Positions 10,564 to 19,691 are shown, numbered from the stretch's first letter. The stretch: DNA of 64,000 nucleotides from an uncultured Leptolyngbyaceae cyanobacterium (GCA_938023035.1 CALIDI010000001.1:1-64000), one strand, 5' to 3'. Notes: generated by a model not told the origin, from the sequence alone. Made by a program: numbers and translations.

Positions 10564-11364
10564 TTAACCCCGATCAGGGAAAAGTACTTCCTGCTCTTTG
10601 GCAAAAATATAGTCATAATCAAAGACCAGTGATCCTTCGTGACGAATAATTGAAAACCCAAAGTTACTGGTTACTTCTGTCGTAAAAGTTGCCATTGCCA
10701 GCTCAATGAGCTTTTTTTCACTCAGATTTGGGCTTTTGACATAGTAATCTCTGCGAGCAAAGAAAAGGTGTTCATCCTTTGGTGTAATGATTTTATTGAT
10801 CTTATGGGTATGTTGAATCGGGCGAATATAGGTGTTGAGAAAATCTTCTTGATTACGCTGCAGCCGATAAAGCTTTTCCTGTTGATACCAACTCATCCGA
10901 AACATCATTTTAATTAGCTCAAAACCCAGAATGTAGTTGAAAACATGATTGCGCTCCTCAATATTCATAACTAATTTGAGGGCTGATTCAAGATATAAAT
11001 CAGGCTGTCGTCGCACATCCTGGGCTGAGTGAATGTAAAACTGTTTGATATATTTTCGGAGGAGACTACTATTTAGATCCGTGTTAAGCCGAAACTTTTC
11101 CAAATGGGCTTTAACTTTTTCCTTTGTATCCCGATCCTCTAAAACCTTGGAAACAATGCCATCCGCTGTATAGTCGTCGAGAAATTCTGCCCGGGCTTCG
11201 GGTGTTGCCCCACACATTAGGTGGCAAAGAGAGAGCACATAGCGGCGCTCCTGCCATGACAAACTCTCTACCCACTGTTTGGCAGCAGTTGGCATGTGAA
11301 ATAAGATGCCTTCAGCCAGATCGGCCTGCTGATAAACAGATTGGACGTTGGCTGGTCCAGTCAT
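10564..11364 (-). CDS. Conserved cyanobacterial hypothetical protein
   Basis: 266 aa soluble protein with no signal peptide. It is rich in charged and aromatic residues, with a mostly helical N-terminal half (WVESLSWQERRYVLSLCHLM) and a C-terminal part that looks alpha/beta (FATTEVTSNFGFSIIRHEG-like, then VFDYDYIFAKEQEVLFP). I do not recognise a characterised family. Codon use matches its neighbours and there is no competing ORF of similar length. It is separated from the caspase-like gene upstream by about 190 bp and may be transcribed independently. Confidence 0.75.
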   Translation of the reverse strand: MTGPANVQSVYQQADLAEGILFHMPTAAKQWVESLSWQERRYVLSLCHLMCGATPEARAEFLDDYTADGIVSKVLEDRDTKEKVKAHLEKFRLNTDLNSSLLRKYIKQFYIHSAQDVRRQPDLYLESALKLVMNIEERNHVFNYILGFELIKMMFRMSWYQQEKLYRLQRNQEDFLNTYIRPIQHTHKINKIITPKDEHLFFARRDYYVKSPNLSEKKLIELAMATFTTEVTSNFGFSIIRHEGSLVFDYDYIFAKEQEVLFPDRG

Positions 11365-11554
11365 AGGAAATTACTGTGTGAGTAGTGAAGATAGTCCTCT
11401 CTAGACTTCCCATTCTCATGGCGAATTGCTCAACACACTTTGGTGCAGGTTGATCGCGATCGCTAGGTTGCTAAGTCCCTTGGGAGTGGTAAGGGGGAAC
11501 GAGACAACCTCTTATCCCTCAGCAACAGATTCATCTTCCTTACTCTGGGGCGAT

Positions 11555-14035
11555 TCAAGAGCGACGACCTGATAGCTTTGCTAATTGATCCCTAGCATTT
11601 TTTTGCATCACGCGATTGCCCTGCTGCTCGTAAAGCTCGACAGCCTGGTTAAGATCCTGGGTTGCTGCCAAAATATCTCCTTTGGATGCATAGGCTAGCC
11701 CGCGATTGTAGATGGCATCGGCATAATTGCTCTCTCGCTTGAGCGCTTCGTTATAATCAGCGATCGCTGCATCCGCTTTATCTGCAAACAAATGCGCATT
11801 GCCCCGGTTGGTATATGCCCCTGCCAAGAAGAGATTGCCCAGCCCCTCCTGGGTTGCCACTTGAATCGCCCGATCGTAATCTTTAATGGCTTCTTCATAG
11901 TCGTTTTTGTTGGCGTTGGGGAGTTTTAGGCGAGCATTGGCCCGGTTAATCAGCGCCTCTGGCATTCCCGGTTCTCGCCGCACGACGGCCTCCGCATCGG
12001 CAAAGGCGCGTTGGTAATCGCCCTTGTCGTAATGAACATGACTCCGATTACTCAGGGCAATTAACTCATTGCGGGTATTGGGTGACTTGGTAATCACTGC
12101 CGTATAGTCTGCAATAGCCTTGTCATATTCCCCGAGTTTGGTGTGAACGATGCCGCGATTAATATAGGCTGCCACTAAATTAGGGTCAAGCTCAATCGCC
12201 CGGTTGTAGGCCGCGATCGCATCGGTATACTCCTGTGTTTGCATTTTGCTACGGCCAATGTCAAACGCCTCATTTGGGTTCGTAATCGCATTCATAGAGC
12301 CACCCGCCACCGGCAAACGATTCCTCAGACTTGGCAGCAGCACAGCAGCGGCAGTTCCGACCAGAGTCGCAATCAACAGTAGCGGCACTAACCAGTCAAT
12401 AATAAACGGGCGACTACTGGATGGTTGCCTTTCGGTAACAGGGGCCAGTGGGGGTGGGGTGGGGCTAGGGGGCGCTTGTACTTCTGTGACGGGTGGTGAG
12501 GAAGGCTCTGGAGCCGCCACCTCGCCAACCCCCTTATTCTGTACAGGTGCTCCGCCCTGAAAAGCGGTGCGTTCTAAATGTTCAAGCAACCGCTCAAGAT
12601 TGGGTGAGGCGGAGAGCGGAGAATCTATTCCTGAAGGCATCGATTCGGGGGGTTCGACGAGGGGTTCGACAACTTTGGTCGGGTGAGGTTCGTTGATCGG
12701 TGCTTCAGGGGGAACATCATGGGCAACGAGTTGTTGAATCCGATAGACAATTCGGTGCTCGGCGGCTTCAACCTCATCGTTAGTTAGGGCTAGCAATGTT
12801 TGCAGTTGAACTAAACCCTGGCGATCATTCTCAGTCAGGGGATATTGGCGCAGTAAAGCTGCCAAGAAAGCCTGCTCATAACGGGCCAGGTTTTTCAGGT
12901 GGAGTTCTCGTTGTTGCTGGTGCTCGTCCACAAACGTTGCTACATCAATAACGGCGGTTTGCTCATCGGTCAGGTAAAGGGCCTGTTTTAAGGTTTGCAT
13001 TGCCTGCGGCATCGGCTCCAGACGATCGGCTTGGGCCATGAGGGCAGCCAGATGCTGGCGATAGTGCCGCAGCCGCTGATGGTATTCCCACCAGGGGCGC
13101 AAAACCTCAGATTCGATTTGCTCTGCCTGCTGGGATGATAGCTCAAAAATTCGCTGGATATCGGTCAAAAAGTTGCGCCCTGTCAAAACCCGACGGTTTT
13201 CTGAATCAACCTCAACCGAGACTCTGTATTGTTCAATTAGGCGAGCATATTGCAGGGTTGACCGGGATGCTGCAACCCGGTTTAGAGGGGCCTGGGCTAG
13301 TTCAATGGCTCCTAAAAGGGTTGGCACAATTGCTGGGGCGGCAATCTGTAGGCGGGTTTGGGCATAGGTGTGCAAATTTGCTACCGTCATAATGCCGTTG
13401 CCATCAATGTCAGCATAGCCCCGTTGCAAACCCTCGGCAAAGTAATGAAGGTAGCCCCACAGATCAGGTGGATGCAAGTCCATAGGCGCATGATGAGTAT
13501 GGCTATGGGCTACCAAAACCAGGCGATCGCAGGACTTTACTGGACGGGCTGCCGTCGGGTCAAAGCCGCTATGTGCCTGTGTGAGCAACCCTTGCAGATT
13601 AACAGGCGATTCAGGGATGCTGGTTGAATGGAGATGATGACGAAAAATACAGTCTAAGATGACAATCTGCCGTTGTGCAGGGCTGCGATCCATTACCAGT
13701 CGCAAAAATTCACTGGAGAGGGTTGTGCCTAGCCAAACATTGCCTTTGGCATCGGCGTTACTATCAGCCTGAAGAAAGTGCAGGCTCCCGTTTGTTTGGA
13801 GAGCGTAGCCTGTCAACACCAGCAAGACGAGATCCTGGGGTTGCCGTTCTCTAAAAACTTGCTCAACGGTCTCTTGAACCTCTGCCAGGGGGCGATCGCA
13901 GCACAAGTCACTCTGAAACGGAGGATTGGCTTGCTGCAATGCCGCATGTAGTTCTGCCAACCCTTGATCTGTTGCGGCTAACCCCAGGTCTGGCTGATAG
14001 TGATTGACCCCAATGAGGAGTGCCACTTGATTCAT
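11555..14035 (-). CDS. Caspase-fold (orthocaspase-like) TPR membrane protein, dyad lost
   Basis: 826 aa from ATG 14035 (a TTG lies three codons upstream). Residues 1-250 have the caspase-like p20 pattern: VALLIGVNHYQ at the start, a beta strand QDLVLLVLTGYAL where active members have a catalytic His in SGHG, and QIVILDCIFRH where active members have DCC-x-SG. Here Tyr77 replaces His and Ile130 occupies the catalytic Cys position (Cys129 is the preceding, non-catalytic Cys), so it is predicted to be proteolytically inactive. A coiled region and a Pro-rich linker follow, then one membrane span (DWLVPLLLIATLVGTAAAVL, about residues 540-562) and about six TPR units (IGRSKMQTQEYTDAIAAYNR, AAYINRGIVHTKLGEYDKAI). 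It is probably a membrane-anchored scaffold. It is divergent from psb28, with starts 343 bp apart. Confidence 0.85.
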   Translation of the reverse strand: MNQVALLIGVNHYQPDLGLAATDQGLAELHAALQQANPPFQSDLCCDRPLAEVQETVEQVFRERQPQDLVLLVLTGYALQTNGSLHFLQADSNADAKGNVWLGTTLSSEFLRLVMDRSPAQRQIVILDCIFRHHLHSTSIPESPVNLQGLLTQAHSGFDPTAARPVKSCDRLVLVAHSHTHHAPMDLHPPDLWGYLHYFAEGLQRGYADIDGNGIMTVANLHTYAQTRLQIAAPAIVPTLLGAIELAQAPLNRVAASRSTLQYARLIEQYRVSVEVDSENRRVLTGRNFLTDIQRIFELSSQQAEQIESEVLRPWWEYHQRLRHYRQHLAALMAQADRLEPMPQAMQTLKQALYLTDEQTAVIDVATFVDEHQQQRELHLKNLARYEQAFLAALLRQYPLTENDRQGLVQLQTLLALTNDEVEAAEHRIVYRIQQLVAHDVPPEAPINEPHPTKVVEPLVEPPESMPSGIDSPLSASPNLERLLEHLERTAFQGGAPVQNKGVGEVAAPEPSSPPVTEVQAPPSPTPPPLAPVTERQPSSSRPFIIDWLVPLLLIATLVGTAAAVLLPSLRNRLPVAGGSMNAITNPNEAFDIGRSKMQTQEYTDAIAAYNRAIELDPNLVAAYINRGIVHTKLGEYDKAIADYTAVITKSPNTRNELIALSNRSHVHYDKGDYQRAFADAEAVVRREPGMPEALINRANARLKLPNANKNDYEEAIKDYDRAIQVATQEGLGNLFLAGAYTNRGNAHLFADKADAAIADYNEALKRESNYADAIYNRGLAYASKGDILAATQDLNQAVELYEQQGNRVMQKNARDQLAKLSGRRS

Positions 14036-14207
14036 GGCAAGCAATTGCCCAGCTAAATTTGGGAGACAGGCATCGTGATTCCATTATCCGGAGCTGGGGA
14101 TCAATGATCTAAAGTCAGTCATCTCAACTTATCCCCGGTTTCTAGGTGAAATCTTTTTTGAAATCTTTGTAAGGATACTGAATTTAGGCCCATCTGGCGC
14201 ATAAATT

Positions 14208-14274
14208 CGGCCCTCCTTCTCCTAGGTTGGGAGAAGCGGCTGGGGGATAAGAGCCTGAAAAGGTGACACGCTCT
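14208..14274. repeat. Dispersed repeat, right half
   Basis: CTCCTAGGTTGGGAGAAG, then GGCTGGGGGATAAGAGCC and AAAAGGTGACACGCTCT match the right half of the 58257-58388 element. It lies in the divergent region upstream of psb28 and so may carry or disturb promoter elements. Confidence 0.7.
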
Positions 14275-14302
14275 CCATAAATTCTTACACTGGTTAACCA
14301 AT

Positions 14303-14334
14303 GGTTTACCTTGGTTACATCTGTTTCGTATGAT
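14303..14334 (+). promoter_or_regulatory. Possible psb28 promoter
   Basis: TTTACC, an 18-nt spacer and TATGAT precede the psb28 start by about 45 bp, and the palindromic AACCAATGGTTT overlaps the -35 side. The match to the consensus is partial and this is a guess from sequence alone. Confidence 0.3.
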
Positions 14335-14377
14335 AAGAAGACTCACTTGATGGCCCAATAAGGACTGATTGAAGGAT

Positions 14378-14713
14378 ATGGTAGCTAGCATTCAGTTTTC
14401 TCGCGGAATTGACGAAGCAGTTGTGCCGGATGTACGGGTCACGCGATCGCCCGACGGCAGCAACGGTACCGCGACCTTTTACTTTCAAAATCCAAACGCA
14501 CTCAGCAGCCCTACGGAAGAAATTACTGGGATGTATCTAGTTGATGAAGAAGGTGAGATTAGCACTCGCGAAGTCAAAGCCAAGTTTGTCAATGGGCAAC
14601 CTGAGGCATTAGAAGCGGTTTATATCATGCGATCGCAGCAAGAGTTTGAGAGGTTTGTGCGATTTATGGATCGCTATGCCGAGCAAAATGGCCTGGGCTT
14701 CAGCAAGTCATAA
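14378..14713 (+). CDS. psb28: Photosystem II assembly factor Psb28
   Basis: 111 aa protein of the Psb28 family, which binds assembling photosystem II (the RC47 stage) on the cytoplasmic face and shields it during biogenesis. The family features are present: IQFSRGIDE at the N terminus, [29 protein letters not shown] and [16 protein letters not shown], ending in [16 protein letters not shown] 14378 is chosen because it is preceded by AAGGA at good spacing; a TTG three codons upstream is less likely. The length is normal. It appears monocistronic. Confidence 0.96.
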   Translation: MVASIQFSRGIDEAVVPDVRVTRSPDGSNGTATFYFQNPNALSSPTEEITGMYLVDEEGEISTREVKAKFVNGQPEALEAVYIMRSQQEFERFVRFMDRYAEQNGLGFSKS

Positions 14714-14872
14714 CCAAGTTGGTGATAGCAACCACGACCATCACTTTCAACTTCGCTTCAATCTAGTCTTAACGCTGGCTAGGGGCGGGTTTCAACCAAA
14801 GACTTACCAGATTAGATCTGTCAGGTTAAACCCGCTCATGCCTGAGGGCGTATCGCCCACCCAAAGATAGCC

Positions 14873-14947
14873 AAAGAGTAAAGAAGAGAGAAAAAGAGAA
14901 GAGAGAAAAACGGAAAGATAATAAAGAAAAAAGAAAGAAAAAAGTAA
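14873..14947. repeat. Polypurine low-complexity tract
   Basis: About 75 bases are almost entirely A and G on the plus strand, with repeated AAAGA/GAGA words (for example GAAGAGAGAAAAAGAGAAGA), and only a few pyrimidines. It lies between psb28 and a convergent small ORF. Such tracts can form triplex or unusual structures. Confidence 0.85.
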
Positions 14948-14953
14948 GTTTTC

Positions 14954-15172
14954 TCAGCAAGAATGGACAAGACCTCTTCCGTTTCTTGAAGCAAGCCCGA
15001 AAGCCAAGATCGCTGCAACTAGCAAAATCGCCTCTGCAACAAAGCCGTTGACAGCACTTAAGCCGTGCCCAGTAATTGAATTCGCGACGATATAATTCAA
15101 ATCTACTTGATCGAAGCCAATCAACAGTAACTTTCTGAAGCCTGTGGAAGCCAGTTTTACCCGAGTCGCCAT
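14954..15172 (-). CDS. Small hypothetical protein, one hydrophobic segment
   Basis: 72 aa from ATG 15172 (MATRVKLASTGFRK). It has one hydrophobic run (AEAILLVAAILAFGLA) near the C terminus and ends in ASRNGRGLVHSC. I recognise no family and the start lacks a clear Shine-Dalgarno. A longer in-frame reading reaches 15283 but the added residues look non-coding. It may be a small membrane protein or a chance ORF. Confidence 0.35.
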   Translation of the reverse strand: MATRVKLASTGFRKLLLIGFDQVDLNYIVANSITGHGLSAVNGFVAEAILLVAAILAFGLASRNGRGLVHSC

Positions 15173-15399
15173 GATTTCGTTATCAGGCCTGTTCAAGGAT
15201 GAGCGTACAAAGTGTCTTTGACGCGATTTATCTGCTCGCTCACTGCCTCTGCTTATGTGCCCGTTGTCACTAAGGCAAGGCAATGCGTTCTCGCTCGGCC
15301 ATGGGAGTAACCCAAACTCTTGCCGGACTTTATATTTGTTCTAGAAAAAATATCCGCTAAGAATTGAAAATTCTAAACGACTAAACCCGGCCACAACCT

Positions 15400-15660
15400 T
15401 TAACGAGTACCTGAACCCCCTGAGCGCTTGGGCCCTCCTTTTTTCGGAGGGTCATAGGAAGCAAGTAGCCAAGGCTTCACAGACTCTGAATCTTGGGCAA
15501 CCAGTCGCTCAGATGAAACTTCAGACTTATCAGTAATCACAGGTTGATCACTGTCGCAGTTAACAACAGTCGCAAGAGCAGGCATCACGAAACCAAGGCA
15601 ACCAAGGCTGAGAGCGGTTGCTACCTGTACCATTAGTGCCACTTGCTGTATGTTACCCAT
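15400..15660 (-). CDS. Small secreted protein with GTR-type C terminus
   Basis: 86 aa from ATG 15660 (a longer reading to 15720 is possible). Residues 1-31 form a clear signal peptide (VALMVQVATALSLGCLGFVM, then PALATV). The mature part is short and polar and ends WLLASYDPPKKGG followed by PKRSGGSGTR. A terminal PP-x-x-G-x-P-x-R...GTR-like signature occurs at the end of several cyanobacterial exported proteins that I know by pattern only. It is probably periplasmic. Function is unknown, and the coding call rests on the signal peptide and tail. Confidence 0.6.
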   Translation of the reverse strand: MGNIQQVALMVQVATALSLGCLGFVMPALATVVNCDSDQPVITDKSEVSSERLVAQDSESVKPWLLASYDPPKKGGPKRSGGSGTR

Positions 15661-16598
15661 AGTCAAAACCAGATAGGCCTGGGCCGAATTCACCGTTGCG
15701 TAGTTGCCTAATAGGCTCAATTATAGTCATGGTTCACAAGTTTGACCAGTGAATCCACTGAAGACTTGTGTTGATCACCTAGGGGATTTACTGGATTTAT
15801 GATGATTTCTTAATCAAGCTTCATTTCATAAAATACCCATCGATTAACGTAAGATTATCGAATCTTAAATAGCAGTTTAACTTGACCAGAAATCGTAGAA
15901 CCTAATGTAAAGACTACCCTACTCGCGACTCGAACATACTAATGATCAGGCAGGAAATTTTCGAATTTTTTAATTTCCTCGGTTGAACTTACCTTTAGAC
16001 TTCTAGTGTTTATACGGAATCTTTGTTGGTAGAGATTGACCGAATGTAAGCAAAGCATGAGTTTCTTGATTTTCTTTGTCAGAAGTTCATGACTTTTGCG
16101 TTACTTCAGTAGCCACCCATCTTTTCAAAAAATTTAGAATCGAGTAAAGCAGCCAGATGGTGAGAGCGCGTTGATATTTTCTCACTACACCCGCGATCGC
16201 GCCGATTCAGGAGAGTTTGGAAAATTTCTGAGGAAAACCCAGCCGGGTGCCTGCGTCACTAGGTGTGTGCCTGGGAGGCACCCAGTGACGCCATGCTGGC
16301 AATGGCAGAGACCCTCTAAAAATTCCTCGGTGCTGGGTAATGGGTCATCTGTTATCGCTTTGATCAGCCCGCTTATGCTCAACCGCCATGCTGGGTAGTC
16401 TTGTTGAAGTGCTGTCACCAAAGGAAACATGGCGACAGTTAGAATAATCACGCTAGGCGGGATGTAAAGCCTTGATGTAAAAATGGGGTGCAGTCTCCCA
16501 TCTTCTTAATGAAATCGGCAAGATTGGGATTAATGGAATCTCCCTAACTCTTTGACAGAGTAGGGAATGGCTTTAGTTTCTCTGGAGTTGGATCGGTT
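15661..16598. other. Long intergenic region before the PAS/GAF kinase
   Basis: 938 bases without a supported gene. The left 450 bases are AT-rich. A hairpin-forming inverted repeat lies at 16253-16291. Short ORFs here on both strands have no recognisable products. Confidence 0.6.
16253..16291. repeat. 13-bp inverted repeat
   Basis: GCGTCACTAGGTG at 16253-16265 pairs with CACCCAGTGACGC at 16279-16291 with a single mismatch and a 13-nt loop. It could form a stable stem. There is no T run, so it is not an obvious terminator. Confidence 0.75.
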
Positions 16599-19301
16599 AT
16601 GTCGATCGCTGCTGCGACATCCCACAGTGCAAATTTACCGACCGTACAATTGATCTTAAATGGGTTACCCCATCCTACTTATTGGAAGCAGGTAGATGGG
16701 ACATTTGCTGGTTGTAACCAAGCCTTTGCTGAAGCGATTGGTTGCCGCAGCGTAGCAGAGGTTATCGGGCAGGTGGAGGCTAATTTACCCTTACCCGCAG
16801 GGTTTGACTTTCTTGGCGAGCGCGACCAATTTGTGATGCGTCATAATAAACCAGAGCACCATAAAGTTCAAATTTGGTTGGGCGATCGCCAAATCTGGCT
16901 CAGCATCCATAAAACTCCGTTGCAACCAACTCCCAGTGACCCCCCGATTGGAATGCTCTGCACAATCGAAGAGATTCAGCCGCAACCAGCAAAAACTCTG
17001 CAACAAGCGGAAGAACAGTTTGAACAGATTGCCGCCAACCTACCGGGAGCGATTTATCAGTTTTTGCTGCGTCCAGACAACTCAACTGCTTTTCCCTACA
17101 TTAGCCCCGGTTGTCTAGAAATCTTTGGCCTTCAGCAACAGCAGATCATAGAGGATGCCGGCCCCATTATCCAGATGGTTCATCCCGATGATCAACCCCG
17201 CTTTCTCCAAGCCCTGGCTGATTCGGCAGCCAATCTTTCTCTTTGGGCCTGGGAAGGGAGATTTCTGACCCAGTCTGGTGAAATGAAATGGATTCGAGCG
17301 GCGTCTCGGCCTCAACGTTGCTCTGATGGCTCGATTCTGTGGGCTGGACAAATGCTAGATGTCACAGCAACCAAACACATGGAAGCCCAGTTAAAAGAGC
17401 GTGAACAGTTTCTTCGCAGCATTTACGATGGTGTAGAGGTGGGCATTTGCGTGGTTGATGTCACCGAAACCGGTGACTTTCGATTCGCGGGCTTAAACCC
17501 TTACTCAGAGCACATCTGTAATATCTCAAATGAATGGCTACAGGGCAAAACCCCGGAAGAGGCGCTGGGCAGTGAAATGGGTGGAGCAATACGCCAAAAC
17601 TACCAGCGATGTTTGGCGACGGGCACCAGTCTTAGCTATGAGGAGTGTCTGGATGTTGGAGGGCAACCGGTTTGGGGCTTGACCACCTTGACACCATTGC
17701 GTGATGAAACGGGACGGATTTATCGTCTGGTGGTAACAACGCTGAATATCACTGCCCAAAAGCAAGCGGAACAAGAACTCCAGCAATTAAATGAAGACTT
17801 AGAGGCGCGGGTACAAGAGCGAACAGCAGCTTTAGCAGAGGCGATTACCCGCCTAGAAACAGAAATCTTAGAACGGCAACAAGCTGAACAAAAGCTGCGG
17901 TTGTCAGAACAACAATTAAGAGAACAGGCAGAACGGGAACGCTTGCTGAATCGGCTAGCGCGCAAAATTAATAGCTCCCTTGACTTTGACATCATTCTTT
18001 CGACGACCCTGCAAGAACTACGGCAGGTACTACAAGTAAATCACTGCATCTTTGCTTGGTACCGTAGTGAGGCAACGACTCCTCACTGGGAAGTTACCGT
18101 TGAGGCTCGTGAGCCTGACGGCGACCCTATCAAGGGCTGTTACCCGATCACAACCATTGGTACGCTGGCTGAGGAGTTGATTAATCAGCAAATTGTCAAA
18201 ATTAATAATGTGTCAACTGAAGCCGATTCTGGCTGGCGATCGCTGGCTCAGTCCTTTGGCTGGCAGGCCGTTTTAGTGGTTCCCTTACAAATGCCATCGG
18301 GTACCATTGGTGTCATTGGGGCAATTCAATATACCGATACCCGCTTCTGGAGCGATAGTGAAACAACCCTGATGCAAGTCGTGATGGAGCAGTTGGCGAT
18401 TGCACTCAATCAGGCAGAACTCTACAATCAAGCCCGCGCCAAGGCCCAAGAATTGGAAGCCACCCTGCGAGAATTGCAGCAGACTCAAACGCAGATGCTC
18501 CAAAGTGAGAAAATGTCAAGTCTGGGGCAATTAGTGGCAGGAGTCGCCCATGAGATTAACAATCCCGTTAATTTTATTTATGGCAACCTCAACTATGCGA
18601 GTGACTACACCAACGATTTACTCCGCCTGATTCAGACCTACCAGCAATATTATCCTGAGCCTCATCCAGATGTTCAAGCTGAAATGGCTGCGATCGATTT
18701 CGATTTCTTACTGGATGATTTGCCAAAGCTGCTTGCTTCTATGCGCACAGGAGCTGAAAGAATCCAGAAGATTGTGTTGTCGCTGCGCAACTTCTCTCGT
18801 ATGGATGAAGCTGAGCAAAAAGCCGTGGATGTTCATGAAGGCATTGAAAGTACCCTGATGATCCTACAAAATCGAATTAAAGCTGGGGTCAACAACAAGC
18901 CAGTGAATGTGATCAAAAATTTTGGCCATTTGCCCCCCATTGATTGCTATCCAGGACAAGTCAATCAGGTGTTTATGAACATTCTTTCAAACGCCCTCGA
19001 CGCCCTGGAAGAAGCAGAAATCGCTGAACCAGAAATTCAGATTGAGACAAGTCATTGGGATGCTGACCATATCCGTATTCAAATCAGCGATAATGGTCCA
19101 GGCATTGCGAAAGCACAACAAGGCCGACTTTTTGACCCATTCTTTACAACAAAGCCTGTTGGCAAAGGAACGGGGCTAGGGTTATCAATCAGCTATCAAA
19201 TTATTGTTGAAAAACATGGCGGCAGCCTTGAATGCATTTCTGAGCTGGGCCAGGGCACCACATTTGTGATTGAAATTCCTATTCAAATTAGAGAAACATA
19301 A
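16599..19301 (+). CDS. Multi-sensor histidine kinase (PAS-PAS-PAS-GAF-HisKA-HATPase)
   Basis: 900 aa soluble sensor kinase without membrane spans. PAS domains lie near residues 12-120, 140-262 (YISPGCLEIFG, MVHPDDQPRF, DGSILWAGQMLDVT) and 270-390; the second and third end in DVTATK and NITAQK. A coiled coil follows (LEARVQERTAALAEAITRLE), then a GAF domain (about 450-610, FDIILSTTLQELRQVLQVNH). The HisKA H box has the phospho-acceptor His651 in GVAHEINNPVNF, and the ATPase domain has ILSNALDALEEAE, ISDNGPGI and GTGLGLSISYQII. The long insert after the H box is common in cyanobacterial kinases of this class. ATG 16599 follows GGAG at a somewhat long spacing. No response regulator is adjacent. 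The GAF shows no obvious bilin-binding Cys, so light sensing is not claimed. Confidence 0.92.
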   Translation: MSIAAATSHSANLPTVQLILNGLPHPTYWKQVDGTFAGCNQAFAEAIGCRSVAEVIGQVEANLPLPAGFDFLGERDQFVMRHNKPEHHKVQIWLGDRQIWLSIHKTPLQPTPSDPPIGMLCTIEEIQPQPAKTLQQAEEQFEQIAANLPGAIYQFLLRPDNSTAFPYISPGCLEIFGLQQQQIIEDAGPIIQMVHPDDQPRFLQALADSAANLSLWAWEGRFLTQSGEMKWIRAASRPQRCSDGSILWAGQMLDVTATKHMEAQLKEREQFLRSIYDGVEVGICVVDVTETGDFRFAGLNPYSEHICNISNEWLQGKTPEEALGSEMGGAIRQNYQRCLATGTSLSYEECLDVGGQPVWGLTTLTPLRDETGRIYRLVVTTLNITAQKQAEQELQQLNEDLEARVQERTAALAEAITRLETEILERQQAEQKLRLSEQQLREQAERERLLNRLARKINSSLDFDIILSTTLQELRQVLQVNHCIFAWYRSEATTPHWEVTVEAREPDGDPIKGCYPITTIGTLAEELINQQIVKINNVSTEADSGWRSLAQSFGWQAVLVVPLQMPSGTIGVIGAIQYTDTRFWSDSETTLMQVVMEQLAIALNQAELYNQARAKAQELEATLRELQQTQTQMLQSEKMSSLGQLVAGVAHEINNPVNFIYGNLNYASDYTNDLLRLIQTYQQYYPEPHPDVQAEMAAIDFDFLLDDLPKLLASMRTGAERIQKIVLSLRNFSRMDEAEQKAVDVHEGIESTLMILQNRIKAGVNNKPVNVIKNFGHLPPIDCYPGQVNQVFMNILSNALDALEEAEIAEPEIQIETSHWDADHIRIQISDNGPGIAKAQQGRLFDPFFTTKPVGKGTGLGLSISYQIIVEKHGGSLECISELGQGTTFVIEIPIQIRET

Positions 19302-19321
19302 TTGATTGCTTAAAGCCTGGG

Positions 19322-19345
19322 GCTGATTGACGGATCAGCTTTTTT
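19322..19345 (+). terminator. Rho-independent terminator of the PAS/GAF kinase gene
   Basis: GCTGAT-TGACGG-ATCAGC is followed directly by TTTTTT. The 6-bp stem, hexanucleotide loop and U tract, 20 bp after the stop codon, make a classical intrinsic terminator. Confidence 0.75.
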
Positions 19346-19425
19346 CCCTCATCCTTAAATCTCTTCTCTCCTGTGAGGAGAAGGGCCTTAAACCACGGCT
19401 TGGGTCAAAGCTCCTCACCTGTTGA
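19345..19425. repeat. Diverged copy of the dispersed repeat
   Basis: CCCTCATCCTTAAATCTCTT, CTCCTGTGAGGAGAAGGGCC and CTCCTCACCTG resemble the left half of the family (CCCTCACC-TTAAACCCCTCTCC). Similarity is lower than for other copies. Confidence 0.4.
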
Positions 19426-19533
19426 GGAATAAGACAACCCAGAATTATGGGGCCGGTGGAGCAGTCGTCTGGATCTCTGGTGCGATACGCCTTGGCTAAA
19501 AGCCAACGATCAATTTTGATGGCAGGGCGATCG

Positions 19534-19569
19534 CGATCTACAACTTGTGATCGATCTACAACTTGTGAT
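19534..19569. repeat. Perfect 18-bp tandem duplication
   Basis: CGATCTACAACTTGTGAT occurs at 19534-19551 and again at 19552-19569 without a gap, directly after a HIP1-like GCGATCGCGAT sequence. Confidence 0.85.
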
Positions 19570-19691
19570 ATCGATCAGTGTCTGATCAGACTCTACGCAC
19601 CTCAGCGAGCGTGTTTTTGTCATCAGCGATCGCGGTATCGCCTCACTCCTCCAACTGATAACTATCAATCCTGGCGCTGTTTTCACTCACC

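Larger units (their letters stand above)
19302..19691. other. Intergenic region with terminator and repeats
   Basis: 390 bases after the kinase gene. It holds a good terminator (19322-19345), a diverged dispersed repeat (about 19345-19425) and an 18-bp tandem duplication (19534-19569). A 95-codon ORF spanning 19447-19734 covers these repeats and is not supported as a gene. Confidence 0.6.
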
